From: a virus
DNA: 36,641 nt
IMG/VR virus record: IMGVR_UViG_3300044225_002348
Span: 1 to 36,641 of that record
Reading direction: 5' to 3' (one strand)
Shown here: positions 20,925-30,761 of the stretch, in pieces
Layout of the letters: each line of letters opens with the position of its first letter
How positions within the stretch are numbered: position 1 is the stretch's first letter
The notes under the pieces: model-generated
The model's input: the letters and a program-made list of their open reading frames with translations, nothing else
The model's database searches: none
What the model was told of the DNA's origin: nothing
Translations under genes and position numbers: made by a program

Positions 20925-21404
20925 ATGACAACTAAAAACTCAGATCTGGTTGCTAACTTTGAAGCCAGCCCACAGGTGTTTAACAATGCGGCACTGCTTG
21001 GCGGTGAGCTCCGCGTTGCTCAAGGCACAATCGAGCTTGTTGCTGGTGATAGCACCGACAATGACATTGTCATGCTGGCGCCAATACCAAGCCATGCAAC
21101 GATCCCGCAGCTGTTTATCGGCACCGATACATTCGGCGGGTCATGCACTTTCAACGTAGGTTTGTATCTGCCTGACGGGACTGTGAAAGACGAAGATGTC
21201 TTTGCATCCTCAGTGGCCGATGCAGCTGCAATGGCTGATGTACGCTTTGAGGCGGCAGACATAAACACTGCCGGCCAGAGAGTATATGAGCTTGCTGGTG
21301 ATTCGACTGATCCCGGTGATTACTACTATGTTGCGGTGACTTTCAACGCAACTGGTGGCACTGCCGGCACCATGTCGTTCAACATCGTTTACGTTGTAAA
21401 CTAA
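20925..21404 (+). CDS. Head decoration or capsid-associated protein
   Basis: A 159-residue beta-rich protein (ELRVAQGTIELVAGDSTDND, VGLYLPDGTVKDEDVFASS, GDYYYVAVTFNATGG). It is encoded directly after the capsid gene, with a good ribosome site, where marine podoviruses carry a capsid-decorating or minor head protein of this type. Beta-sandwich fold is likely from the strand pattern; the role is inferred from position. Confidence 0.6.
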   Translation: MTTKNSDLVANFEASPQVFNNAALLGGELRVAQGTIELVAGDSTDNDIVMLAPIPSHATIPQLFIGTDTFGGSCTFNVGLYLPDGTVKDEDVFASSVADAAAMADVRFEAADINTAGQRVYELAGDSTDPGDYYYVAVTFNATGGTAGTMSFNIVYVVN

Positions 21405-21412
21405 CCGAGATA

Positions 21413-21444
21413 GGCCAGCTCAGAGATGGGCTGGCCGTTTCTTT
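21413..21444 (+). terminator. Terminator or attenuator after capsid genes
   Basis: GGCCAGC (21413-21419) pairs with GCTGGCC (21430-21436), followed by GTTTCTTT. It lies between the head genes and the tail genes and probably lowers, rather than abolishes, expression of the tail genes. Confidence 0.72.
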
Positions 21445-21455
21445 GAGGGAAACTC

Positions 21456-22046
21456 ATGGCATCTGTTGTTGATATCTGTAACAGCGCACTGAACCAGATC
21501 GGGGCAGCAAACATTACTGCTTTGACCGAGGACAGCAAGGCGGCGCGTGTCTTAAACCAGCGCTATGAATTTGTCCGGGACATGGTGTTCAGAGCCCATC
21601 CCTGGAACAGCCTGATCACACGCAAAAAACTAGCAGCTGACAGCGATGCCCCAGCCTTTGAGTTCGCATACGCATTTACATTGCCGACAGACCCATTTTG
21701 CTTGCGCGTCCTACATCTTGATTTTCACGACATTATCTACCGGGTCGAGGGCCGCAAGATCCTGACAGACGAGGCTGTTGTGAACCTGGTGTATGTAGGG
21801 CGAATCACTGACCCACAGCAATATGACACGCTGCTGACAGAGACCATAGCCACAGCCCTGGCAGCTGACGTGAGCTACAACATTGTTGGCTCATCCACGC
21901 TGACACAGACGCTGAACCAGCTCTATACATCCAAGCTATCAGAGGCGCGCTTTGTCGATGCAACAGAAGGCACTCCGGCCAGCGTCACAAGCGTTGCAGC
22001 TGCCGGCTCGCTTGAGGCTGATACCTTTATCAGATCCAGATATTAA
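21456..22046 (+). CDS. Tail tubular protein A (T7 gp11-like)
   Basis: A 196-residue adaptor that links portal to nozzle in short-tailed phages. It has the family start VVDICNSALNQIGAANITAL, FVRDMVFRAHPWN and, in the second half, YVGRITDPQQYDTLLTETIA. Length is as in T7 gp11. The ribosome site GAGGG precedes ATG 21456, and the stop overlaps the tail tube B start by one base. Confidence 0.92.
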   Translation: MASVVDICNSALNQIGAANITALTEDSKAARVLNQRYEFVRDMVFRAHPWNSLITRKKLAADSDAPAFEFAYAFTLPTDPFCLRVLHLDFHDIIYRVEGRKILTDEAVVNLVYVGRITDPQQYDTLLTETIATALAADVSYNIVGSSTLTQTLNQLYTSKLSEARFVDATEGTPASVTSVAAAGSLEADTFIRSRY

Positions 22047-24844
22047 TGACAAAAGCCAGCCCAGCCCTGAATAACTTTACAGCCGGTGAGCTCTCGCCGC
22101 GCCTGGATGGCCGCACCGACATTGTCAAATATTTCCAGGGCAGCAGGAAACTAGAGAATTTTACGGTGCATCCTCATGGTGGTGCCTCACGGCGGCCAGG
22201 CACTATCTTTGTGCGCGCTGTCAAAACAGCATCCGCAAAAACCAGGCTGATACCTTTTGAGTTCAATGTCGAACAGACTTACGCCTTGGAATTTGGCAAT
22301 GAGTATTTTAGAATCCACAAGGATGGCGGCACAGTTGTGTCCAGTGGTAGCCCGGTGGAGGTCACGACAGTCTATACAACGGCGCAGCTGCCAGATCTAA
22401 AATATGTGCAGTCAGCTGACGTGATGTACATCGTACATCCCAGCCACCCGGTCTATAAGATCACCCGCACCAGCGACACTGCCTGGACATTTACCCAGGT
22501 GGATTTTCGCCGGGGTCCAATGCAGGATGACAACATCACAGACACAACGCTTCTGGCGAATGGCAGAACAGGCAGCGTAACAGTCACAGCCTCGGCTAGT
22601 TTGTTTGTCAGTACTGATGTTGGCCGGATAATCAGGCTGCATGATGGCTTTGCCAAAATCACTGCCTTTACCTCAGCCACTGTGGTCACAGCAACTGTGC
22701 AGGAAAATGTCGAGCGCAGAAGTGAGCTGATGCCGTCAATGACAGCCACCACACTGGCATTTCACGAAGGCGACCCATCAGCCACGGGCCTGGAGCATAA
22801 TGACCGCATCACAGATACCGCTGGTAATTTTGTAAAAGAAGGCTTCAAGAAAGGCATGAAGGTCACGACCACCGGGGCCGGCACTAGCGGAAACAATCAG
22901 GCCGCTATTTTGCTTGTCCAGGTCACCGAGGACACAATGCTTTTTGCGCCATCTGTTGATGTAACCGATGAGAGCGCAGGCCAAAGCATTACCATAGCCG
23001 GTGACCTAGAGGCCGACACAGATTTTGCCTTGGGTGCTTTCTCGGTCACAACAGGCTTTCCGGCAGCTGTCGCGTTTTATGAGGAACGGCTGACCTTTGC
23101 CAATACAACGGCGCAGCCCCAAACAATATTCTTTAGTGTGGCCGGTGACTTTGAGGATTTCGCTGATGGCATCGATGCTGACGATGCGCTGATCTATACC
23201 ATTGGATCTAACCAGGTCAACGTCATCCGCTACCTATCATCAAGTAGGGCGCTTATTGTCGGCACGTCTGGCGGTGAGTTCGCGGTTACTGCATCAGGCG
23301 GCCCGGAGCCGCTCAGCCCGACTAACGCACAAATCAAGCGCCAGGCCTCATATGGCTCTGCCAACATCCAGCCAGTGCAAGTCGGTAACGTCACGCTCTT
23401 TGTGCAGCGCGCCAAGCGTAAAATCCGCGAGCTGGTCTACAATTTCGATACGGATTCATATCAGGCGCCTGATCTAACGATACTGGCAGAACACATAACA
23501 GATAGCGGCATTGTTGAGATAGCGCACCAGCAAGAGCCGGACAATGTGGTCTGGCTGGTTCTAGATGATGGCCGACTGGTCGGCATGACATACCGGCGCG
23601 AAGAGAACGTGATTGCTTTTCATAAGCACCTTTTTGGCGGCAAATCAGATACCGGCAAAACAATCATTGTGCAAAGCATTAGCTTTACGGCTAACAGCAC
23701 CACGGTAAACACAAGCAATAATCGCATCACGCTGTCTAGCCACGGCCTGACAACCGGCGATCCAATTTACTATAACGCCAGCACCAATTCGATCACGGGC
23801 CTTGATAATGAGAGCGTCTATTTTGTTATAAGTGTGGATAGCAATACCATCAGCCTGGCATCCAGCGCAGCAAATGCCTCTGCCGGCACGGCAATCACGC
23901 TGTACTCTGCGCCAGGCAGTGACACCACGCAGCAGTTTTTCCAGGGCGTCAATATCGCTAACTCTAATATCTACTCGGCATCACATGGCCTTAAAACAGG
24001 CGATCTCATCTTTTATGAAACACCTGGCACGGCTATTGGCGGCCTGGCAGAGAACACCAGATATTTTGTACAAAAGATCTCTGACAATGAGTTCCGGGTT
24101 GCAAGCTCGCTAGATTTTACCAATGACATTGTTGCGCTGACATCTGCGCCAGCCACTGAGCAAACCGATAAAATCCTGACCCATGCCAAGGTTGAGAGTA
24201 TTGCCACGGTGCCGGGCGATTTGGATGAGGATGACATCTATGTCATCGTGCAGCGCTACATAAATGGCAGCACTGTGCGCCATGTCGAGTATTTTTCTAA
24301 CTATGATTTTGGCTCGGATGTAAATGATGCCTATTTTGTTGATTGCGGCCTGACCTACTCCGGCGCAGCTGCCACAACAATCAGCGGTCTGACGCACCTA
24401 GAGGGCGAGACAGTCAGCATCCTGGCAGATGGCGCCACGCACCCAGACAAAACTGTAAGCTCTGGCTCCATAACGCTAGAGCGCGCAGCTGAGGTCGCTC
24501 ATATAGGCCTTAACTACACCTCTACGATGGAAACCATGCGCCTAGAGGCCGGCGACACTGAAGGCACCGCCCAGGGCCGTATAAAGCGCGTACACGGCGT
24601 CACCATGCGTCTGTATAGGTCTGTGGGGGCAAAGATAGGAAGCAGCGAGAATGAGCTTGATATCGTGCCTTTCAGATCTAGTGCAAACGTCATGGATACT
24701 GCCACGCCATTATTTACGGGCGATAAAGAAATAGAGTTTAGGGGAGGGTATGAGACCGAGGCCAGCATTGTTGTCCAGCAAGACCAGCCCCTGCCACTTA
24801 CCATCCTGGCGCTATATCCGCGCCTAACGACATTTGAGAGCTAA
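22046..24844 (+). CDS. Tail tubular protein B (T7 gp12-like nozzle)
   Basis: A 932-residue nozzle protein. The start SPALNNFTAGELSPRLDGRT, KYFQGSRKLENFTVHPHGGA and SRRPGTIFV are typical of gp12-like tail tubes, as are FPAAVAFYEERLTFANT and IKRQASYGSANIQPVQVGN. Residues about 545-690 carry two tandem beta modules with the motifs SHGLTTGDPIYY and SHGLKTGDLIFY, an insertion that could project from the tail. The remainder resumes the family pattern (VIVQRYINGSTVRHVEYFSN). Confidence 0.92.
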   Translation: MTKASPALNNFTAGELSPRLDGRTDIVKYFQGSRKLENFTVHPHGGASRRPGTIFVRAVKTASAKTRLIPFEFNVEQTYALEFGNEYFRIHKDGGTVVSSGSPVEVTTVYTTAQLPDLKYVQSADVMYIVHPSHPVYKITRTSDTAWTFTQVDFRRGPMQDDNITDTTLLANGRTGSVTVTASASLFVSTDVGRIIRLHDGFAKITAFTSATVVTATVQENVERRSELMPSMTATTLAFHEGDPSATGLEHNDRITDTAGNFVKEGFKKGMKVTTTGAGTSGNNQAAILLVQVTEDTMLFAPSVDVTDESAGQSITIAGDLEADTDFALGAFSVTTGFPAAVAFYEERLTFANTTAQPQTIFFSVAGDFEDFADGIDADDALIYTIGSNQVNVIRYLSSSRALIVGTSGGEFAVTASGGPEPLSPTNAQIKRQASYGSANIQPVQVGNVTLFVQRAKRKIRELVYNFDTDSYQAPDLTILAEHITDSGIVEIAHQQEPDNVVWLVLDDGRLVGMTYRREENVIAFHKHLFGGKSDTGKTIIVQSISFTANSTTVNTSNNRITLSSHGLTTGDPIYYNASTNSITGLDNESVYFVISVDSNTISLASSAANASAGTAITLYSAPGSDTTQQFFQGVNIANSNIYSASHGLKTGDLIFYETPGTAIGGLAENTRYFVQKISDNEFRVASSLDFTNDIVALTSAPATEQTDKILTHAKVESIATVPGDLDEDDIYVIVQRYINGSTVRHVEYFSNYDFGSDVNDAYFVDCGLTYSGAAATTISGLTHLEGETVSILADGATHPDKTVSSGSITLERAAEVAHIGLNYTSTMETMRLEAGDTEGTAQGRIKRVHGVTMRLYRSVGAKIGSSENELDIVPFRSSANVMDTATPLFTGDKEIEFRGGYETEASIVVQQDQPLPLTILALYPRLTTFES

Positions 24845-25284
24845 TGAACATAGTCCCATATTTAACTGATCACGTTGATCACATTATTAAAGAGCGCACC
24901 AATGACCAAAACCCAGAAGATTATAAGCGCTATTTTGGGTTTGGCAGCGGGCTAGATCAGCCCGGCATGGCTTATACAGCCTTTGATAATGGCCACGTTA
25001 TCTGTTCTGCCGGTATCAAAAAACTATGGCTGGGTGTTGGCGAGGCCTGGATTGTCAGCAGCTGGCGCATCAGAGAAAAGCCTATTGGCGTGATCAAAGC
25101 TATACGCGCCAGGTTCGATGACATTATAGAAACCAATGAGCTGCACCGCGTCCAGGCCGCTGTAAGGGCCGACTGGGATGAAGCAATAAGATTTGCCGAA
25201 TATTTAGATTTTAAAAACGAGGGCCTGATGCGCGGCTACGGCGTGGATGGTCGTGATTATTTTAGATATGCGAGGGTGAGCTAA
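24844..25284 (+). CDS. GNAT-like protein, T7 gp13-type
   Basis: A 146-residue protein with the acetyltransferase-like wording of T7 gp13: AYTAFDNGHVICSAGIKKLW, GEAWIVSSWRI, then NELHRVQAAVRADWDEAIRF-AEYLDFKNEGLMRGYGVDGRDY. In T7 the gp13 protein helps assemble the internal virion proteins. The acetyl-CoA loop is not clearly kept, so catalytic activity is doubtful. Overlaps both neighbours by one base. Confidence 0.75.
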   Translation: MNIVPYLTDHVDHIIKERTNDQNPEDYKRYFGFGSGLDQPGMAYTAFDNGHVICSAGIKKLWLGVGEAWIVSSWRIREKPIGVIKAIRARFDDIIETNELHRVQAAVRADWDEAIRFAEYLDFKNEGLMRGYGVDGRDYFRYARVS

Positions 25285-25769
25285 TGGCATCTGGTCCTTT
25301 GATGATTGCCAGCGCCGCAGTAAAAGCTGTTGGCGCAATGCAACAAGGCAGAGCCCAAGCACGGGCTAACCGCTACAACGCGCAGATAAATGAGCGAAAT
25401 GCGCTTGTGGCCGAGCAAGAGGGTGAACAGCTCATCCTGGAGAACGAGGACGCGATTGTCAGGTTCAAGCGCGACTTTGCAAAGCTCCAAGCGGCAACGC
25501 AGCAGGCACAAAGATATAATGGCTGGATAGCAAGTGGCGGCACCCCGCTAAAAGTGGCCCTGGCTAATGCAGCTGAGGCAGATGAGGAAATCGCGGTTCG
25601 GCGGTACAACGCAAAAGTCGGCAAGCAGCAAAAAGAAGAGAGCGCGCTGCAACAAAGGATGCAAGCTAACCTCAATAATCTTTATGCCTCCGCTGCCAGA
25701 AAATCATCCTTCATCAGCGCAGGCTCCAGCTTGCTAAGCGGCTTTGGCCAGGTAAAGGCGATAGGCTGA
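25284..25769 (+). CDS. Internal virion protein (T7 gp14-like)
   Basis: A 161-residue, Ala/Gln-rich helical protein: a short hydrophobic N-terminus (LMIASAAVKAVGAMQQG), a long charged helix (NAQINERNALVAEQEGEQLI and beyond), the motif NGWIASGGTPLKVALANAAE and a final hydrophobic part. This is the pattern of the ejection protein that first inserts into the outer membrane in T7-like phages. Position between gp13- and gp15-like genes supports it. Confidence 0.82.
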   Translation: MASGPLMIASAAVKAVGAMQQGRAQARANRYNAQINERNALVAEQEGEQLILENEDAIVRFKRDFAKLQAATQQAQRYNGWIASGGTPLKVALANAAEADEEIAVRRYNAKVGKQQKEESALQQRMQANLNNLYASAARKSSFISAGSSLLSGFGQVKAIG

Positions 25770-27535
25770 TGAGAGTTCCTACATACAGCCAGCAGACGCA
25801 ACGTACAGCAGCTGTTGGCGCTCAGCCAATGACTGTCCAGGCAAATCCAAATGCTTTGGCTGCGCCAGGCAGGGCTTTGGCCCAGCTGGGTGACACAGCC
25901 TTTAGGATCAGTGCATCATTCTATGAAGCAGAAAAAAAGGCAGAACGAGCCGGCCAGGTTGCCGGGCGGGTGGCGCAGGCAACCAAGGCAGTCCAAGATT
26001 TTGTTTTAGACCCCGACAATCAAAACAGAGTTTTTGAGACTAACGGCCAGGCGTCTAGTTTTTTCGATACCAGCATGGCGCCAATCCGCATGATGGCTAT
26101 GGAGGGCGTTACAGATCCGCGGGTAAAAAGCCAGATAGCGACCCAGTTTTCTACTATTTACGAGAGCAGCCGCCTGGGTTTTATGAAAATAGCGCGTAAC
26201 AACTTGATTGACCGCAACATAGCAAAATTTTACGCGACAGCAGACGGTTTGAAGGAAAGGGCAGCTATTGGCAGCCCCAGTGAGGTAAACGCTGCAAACA
26301 TAGAGCTGTTTGAAAACTACAACAAACAAGGCGTGGGCCTTTATGATTACATGGCCCAGCTGGGCCTTATCGATGAGCAAACAGCGTTAAAAAACAGAAA
26401 ATCTGCCGGCAGTGATATCGCGCAGACACAAGTCAATTCTGAGCTCAACTCAGCTGCCCTGTCTGGTAACGCCGAGCTGGCTGATCAAGTCATTCTAAAA
26501 CTGCTTGATCCCAAGGAATATGAAGGCCTGGACGCTGAAACACGCACCAGCCTGACAGCAAAAGCAACATCACTATCAGACAAATTATTTAGGCGCGCTG
26601 TCACTGCAGCTGAGAAAGCAGAAACTAAAACCGCGAAAGACCTTAAAAAGAGACAAGAAACAACTGAACGTGACTTTTTTGCGAGGTTCCGGGCCGGCAG
26701 TATGGAGAACGCCACAGATGCTCAGATCCAAGCTATGCCGACAGAGCTTGATATCAGTGAGGCACTGACTTTTGGAGAGATCCGGCAGCCGGCAGCAGAC
26801 GCCTTGATTAAGCTGGTGCGCGGCGGTGATGCGCCTGTCGATGACGCACAGTTCGTAACGAATATTCAGCAACAAATTTTAGCGCAAGATACTGAAGCTG
26901 GGATCAATGAGCTCGTTGACACGGCCACAGCCGCGCTGGGTCCGAATGGAAAGATTACGCAAGGCTCGCTTGAGAAGGTCATATCACTTGCAGAATCAGC
27001 CAAGGCAAAAACCCCTGAGGTCGAAGAAATCAAAAGATATGAGCAAGTCTTAAACAAGCTCTTACAGCAAGATGCGGGCTTCCAAGCTGAATTTGACTTT
27101 GGCGAGCAAGCCAGGCGGGCAGACGCCTTAGCTACATACTTTGAGCTGACTAGTGACCCTGACATGCGCCTGTCGGGCAAAGAGGCATACAATCAAGTAA
27201 GGGACATGTTTGGTCGGTCCTTAAACCAAAAGCTCAACTTTCTTGCTCCAGCCACTTTGGTGCGTGAGGCAGTCGGTAAACCGGCCAGCCAATGGCTGCC
27301 GGAGGACATTTTAAAGGCTCAGTTAGCAGTGGGACGAAGCGATCTCAATCAAGTTCAAAAAGCCTTAGAGTATGAAACCATTGGCGAGATTGAATCGATC
27401 GCAAGAAAAAACGCTCAGGCGCTTAGAGAGGCAGAAGATGCCGCCGCAACTACAGAGGACCAAGATGGTCGCGGATTATTTGATTTTATCAAAGAGTGGC
27501 TAAAAGGCGATGATGACAGACTGAGGACAAGCTAG
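25769..27535 (+). CDS. Internal virion protein (T7 gp15-like)
   Basis: A 588-residue, mostly alpha-helical protein with the start MRVPTYSQQTQRTA, Ala/Lys-rich helices (FYEAEKKAERAGQVAGRVAQ) and a charged coiled coil near residues 275-300. In T7-like phages the gp15-type protein forms the periplasmic tunnel during DNA ejection. The assignment rests on gene order, size and helical content, since this family diverges quickly. Its stop overlaps the GTG start of the next gene. Confidence 0.72.
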   Translation: MRVPTYSQQTQRTAAVGAQPMTVQANPNALAAPGRALAQLGDTAFRISASFYEAEKKAERAGQVAGRVAQATKAVQDFVLDPDNQNRVFETNGQASSFFDTSMAPIRMMAMEGVTDPRVKSQIATQFSTIYESSRLGFMKIARNNLIDRNIAKFYATADGLKERAAIGSPSEVNAANIELFENYNKQGVGLYDYMAQLGLIDEQTALKNRKSAGSDIAQTQVNSELNSAALSGNAELADQVILKLLDPKEYEGLDAETRTSLTAKATSLSDKLFRRAVTAAEKAETKTAKDLKKRQETTERDFFARFRAGSMENATDAQIQAMPTELDISEALTFGEIRQPAADALIKLVRGGDAPVDDAQFVTNIQQQILAQDTEAGINELVDTATAALGPNGKITQGSLEKVISLAESAKAKTPEVEEIKRYEQVLNKLLQQDAGFQAEFDFGEQARRADALATYFELTSDPDMRLSGKEAYNQVRDMFGRSLNQKLNFLAPATLVREAVGKPASQWLPEDILKAQLAVGRSDLNQVQKALEYETIGEIESIARKNAQALREAEDAAATTEDQDGRGLFDFIKEWLKGDDDRLRTS

Positions 27536-30500
27536 TGGATTTCCTAACCTCATTTGCGAACAGCCGGCTAGATGCCAGAATGGCAAATGGCAGATATGCC
27601 AAGGCTATCCAGGACGCATCAGACATTGAGCTGGATGTTGACTACATCCTTAAAAAAGATGTCATGCCGACCAACACAGCCCAAGAGCTAGATGAAAGCG
27701 AGCTGATAGATATGAGCTCACCCACTGGCTCCAACTGGGCTGCCGCCAGTCAGCGCATTTATGAAACCTTCCGGGGCGACAGAGATCTGAAAGGCCGGAA
27801 CATGGCGCGGGGCGCGCGCGAGCCGCAGACGCCAGAAGAATATGCACAATGGGGCATAGAGTTCATTGGTCAGATGAATCACAATTTCTCAAGCATGGCC
27901 GTCAACACAGTCAAGCTGAACGGTCAGGACGACATGACCAAGCTGGCAATGCACCATCTTTTCCAGGATTATGAGCGCCTGCCCGGCATGAGCTGGAACG
28001 GGACCAAGCGGTTTTTCAAAGGTATAGCCACAGATCCAACAACATATGTAGGGCTAGGCACACTTGGCCTGGGAACATTGGGTGTTGCCGGCGCCAAGCA
28101 AATGAGCAAGCAAGGTTTCTCGCGTTTCTTGCGTGGATCTCTTAATCCCAAAATGTTGGCCGCTTATGAGGGCGCTGGCTACACAGGGGCTTTTGACGCA
28201 ATGCGGCAGAATATCAACGTGCAGGCTGGTATCCAGGATGAGCTTGATTTAGGACAAACTGGTTTGGCTACGGCTCTTGGCGGTGTTGGTGGCCGCGCGT
28301 TAGCTGAGGGCGTTGACCAGGTGGTCAAAAACGCACCGGCCATAGCAGGAGCTGTGCGCGAGGGCATTGATCAGCTGGGCCAGGCAGCTGACGCCAGGAC
28401 TTTGCAAAGAGCCCAAGACACAAGCGTCCAGCTCAATACTGGCGTTGACCCAATGCAGGCAATAGATGCTGCTTTGTCTGGGGCTGGCAGAGTAGCCAGA
28501 GGGATGCAAAGACAGGTGGTAGCACCTGGAACAACAATCCCGCCAAAAACCTCCCCACCAACAACTGATGATTTGGCCGCAGCTCAGGCTGATACACGGC
28601 AAACTGCCGAATCTGTTGGTCAAAGGCTTGATATCACTGTGCCTGAGGCTGAACGAGTTGCTGGTGGTACGTATGTTGCTGGGGCGCCAGGCGGTGGCCG
28701 TTGGTCAGACTTGCCCGAAGAAACACTTAATCAGCGCGGTCCAGGGTTTGCTGGATCAGATGCAGATCTTGCCCGTATGTGGCAAGAAACGCTCAGTGAG
28801 GTTAGCCAGGCAGCGCGTGACTCTGTTAGTAGAACGGGTGCAACTTGGGAGGCGTTTCCTGCTAAATCTTGGGATTTGGCTATGCGCCTGCCCAACAGGC
28901 ATCAGTTTTGGTATGAGCTCTCAGGAGAAAGTTTTGTAGATCGTTTGCCAGACTTAAGCATGGATGAGCACATGATGTTTGTCGATTTGGTTGGCGCTAC
29001 ATCAGCGCGAGCCGGTCCTGGCCCTAATTTAGAGCGAGCTGTTTCTGTGCTTTCGCAAAATTTGCGCGGGGTTCCTGTCGATGTTGATCTTACAACGCAA
29101 TCAACTGTAGAAGCCGCGTTGCAACGCCAAGGGGTTGGCGTCAGCTCTGACTTAGCAAATAAAACCGGCATGTTTTCTGACACTCTTGCTTTGACTGGCG
29201 GTTTGCCTGTTCGCTATCCAATAGCGGTAAATGATGTCTGGGTGGCAAAAGCATATGGCATTACAGACGGTCAATTGAGTGGCAACCAAGCCCTGCATGA
29301 GGTGTTCGGCAAATACACAAACAAACTGCGTGACTTTACAAATCAAAAAAGTCCTGGGGGTATTCCACACCAAAGCTGGCAAAAACAAGCACGTCAGTGG
29401 GTGCAAATGCGCTCCGCTGATGATGGTATTGATACATCTAAGGTTACGTCTGTTGAGGGCAATGATTACGCTTCAGAATTTGGCCGTCTTGTTCAAAAGC
29501 TGGAGGGTGCCGGCATCAATGTTCCTGGCGGCGTTTTAACAAGAAATGTATTGATGGACCCGCGTGTTGCTGACGCTTTGCGCCCTACAACGCCCGGCTA
29601 CAGAGAGGCGCCAAAAGCAACAGTTGAGTTTGGCACATTGCTAACGCCATCTGGTGAAAAGGCCGCTAGCATTTTTGCTGCGGCAAGAGATGCCGGCGAC
29701 ACACTAACGCAACAAGAATATCTTGGTACGCTCACTGGCAGCATGTATACCAGCGCCAGAGGCAAGACACTTTGGGAAAAAACTGTTCGCCTAGCGACCA
29801 ATGAGTCAAGAATGGTTACGCGGATTTCCGCGCCAACAAAGGCAGACCCATTTGCTTATAGCGGCACATTTGAGGGAGCTGCTGCACCAAATATCCGTAT
29901 ACCGCTCAAAAATATGTCACCAGACCAGATCGCATATTTCAATGCGATGGCAGGAAAAGGTCTAAAGCAAAAGGCCATGGCTGCTGCAGAAATTAAAAAT
30001 ATAAACTTAAATGAGGCTTTGCCAGAGGGCTACATCGAAACTAACACATTGTATTTTCCTTGGACACAGACGGTGCCAGAAGAGCTTATCATAGGGGTTT
30101 CACGGGCGCTCGGTGAGGGCTTTGAAGTGTCTGCAAGCAAAACGCCTGGTGGACTAGCAATAGACGTAAACCCTAGATTTACTGATGATGGGGCTGAGGG
30201 GCCAGACGCCGATGCCATTGACAGAGCGACAGATTTCCTAGAAAATGAGTTCGGCGCTCAGAATGTGAAAGCATTTAGAGCGGCGTACAAAAGTGACTAC
30301 GGCAAAAACTATGTCGAGGATGACGGCACAGGGGCAGCCTACGATGAAATCATCGAAGCAACGCTAAAAGGATGGGAAGATGAAGCAGCCCAGCAAATCC
30401 AATCAATCGCCGGGACAAGCACAACAGCCGATGCAATCACAGCCTTCCTCAGGGGTGACACAAAAGACCTCGCCATCACAGGCGATGGGCTCACGAGCGC

Positions 30501-30708
30501 CGAAAAGGCTAGCATCAGACGAAGAACATCAACAGTTCGTAAAAATGCGCGGGGCAGAGTTGATTCTCACAACCAGACGTTAGCTGAGTGGGGTCAGCTT
30601 GGTGATGAGCTAGATAACAAAATGACTGCCGCTATTCCTAAGTGGGAAAGGCGCGCAGCAGCTAGAGCGAAAAATCAAGAGGCTGTAGCCAACGCCTCAG
30701 AATTATAG
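27535..30708 (+). CDS. Large internal virion protein
   Basis: A 1057-residue protein starting at GTG 27535, which overlaps the preceding TAG. N-terminal helical part, a Gly-rich hydrophobic segment near residues 175-200 (YVGLGTLGLGTLGVAGAKQ), then from about residue 430 a distinct domain (WEAFPAKSWDLAMRLPNRHQ, FWYELSGESFVDR...MFVDLVGATSARAGPGPN...) found in large proteins of marine podoviruses, function unknown to me. The C-terminal third ends in charged helix. No lysozyme or transglycosylase motif is visible. Probably ejected with the DNA, like gp16. Codon use looks more AT-rich from about 28600. Confidence 0.7.
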   Translation: MDFLTSFANSRLDARMANGRYAKAIQDASDIELDVDYILKKDVMPTNTAQELDESELIDMSSPTGSNWAAASQRIYETFRGDRDLKGRNMARGAREPQTPEEYAQWGIEFIGQMNHNFSSMAVNTVKLNGQDDMTKLAMHHLFQDYERLPGMSWNGTKRFFKGIATDPTTYVGLGTLGLGTLGVAGAKQMSKQGFSRFLRGSLNPKMLAAYEGAGYTGAFDAMRQNINVQAGIQDELDLGQTGLATALGGVGGRALAEGVDQVVKNAPAIAGAVREGIDQLGQAADARTLQRAQDTSVQLNTGVDPMQAIDAALSGAGRVARGMQRQVVAPGTTIPPKTSPPTTDDLAAAQADTRQTAESVGQRLDITVPEAERVAGGTYVAGAPGGGRWSDLPEETLNQRGPGFAGSDADLARMWQETLSEVSQAARDSVSRTGATWEAFPAKSWDLAMRLPNRHQFWYELSGESFVDRLPDLSMDEHMMFVDLVGATSARAGPGPNLERAVSVLSQNLRGVPVDVDLTTQSTVEAALQRQGVGVSSDLANKTGMFSDTLALTGGLPVRYPIAVNDVWVAKAYGITDGQLSGNQALHEVFGKYTNKLRDFTNQKSPGGIPHQSWQKQARQWVQMRSADDGIDTSKVTSVEGNDYASEFGRLVQKLEGAGINVPGGVLTRNVLMDPRVADALRPTTPGYREAPKATVEFGTLLTPSGEKAASIFAAARDAGDTLTQQEYLGTLTGSMYTSARGKTLWEKTVRLATNESRMVTRISAPTKADPFAYSGTFEGAAAPNIRIPLKNMSPDQIAYFNAMAGKGLKQKAMAAAEIKNINLNEALPEGYIETNTLYFPWTQTVPEELIIGVSRALGEGFEVSASKTPGGLAIDVNPRFTDDGAEGPDADAIDRATDFLENEFGAQNVKAFRAAYKSDYGKNYVEDDGTGAAYDEIIEATLKGWEDEAAQQIQSIAGTSTTADAITAFLRGDTKDLAITGDGLTSAEKASIRRRTSTVRKNARGRVDSHNQTLAEWGQLGDELDNKMTAAIPKWERRAAARAKNQEAVANASEL

Positions 30709-30726
30709 TACCTTGTTATAAAGTAG

Positions 30727-30749
30727 GGGCGCCGTGAGGCGCCCTTTTT
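30727..30749 (+). terminator. Strong rho-independent terminator between ejection genes
   Basis: GGGCGCC (30727-30733), loop GTGA, GGCGCCC (30738-30744), then TTTTT (30745-30749). It separates the two large ejection-protein genes; the downstream gene and the fibre then need read-through or their own promoter (TATAAA lies just before the stem, at 30717-30722, as a possible -10 element). Confidence 0.88.
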
Positions 30750-30761
30750 GCTGGGAAAATC

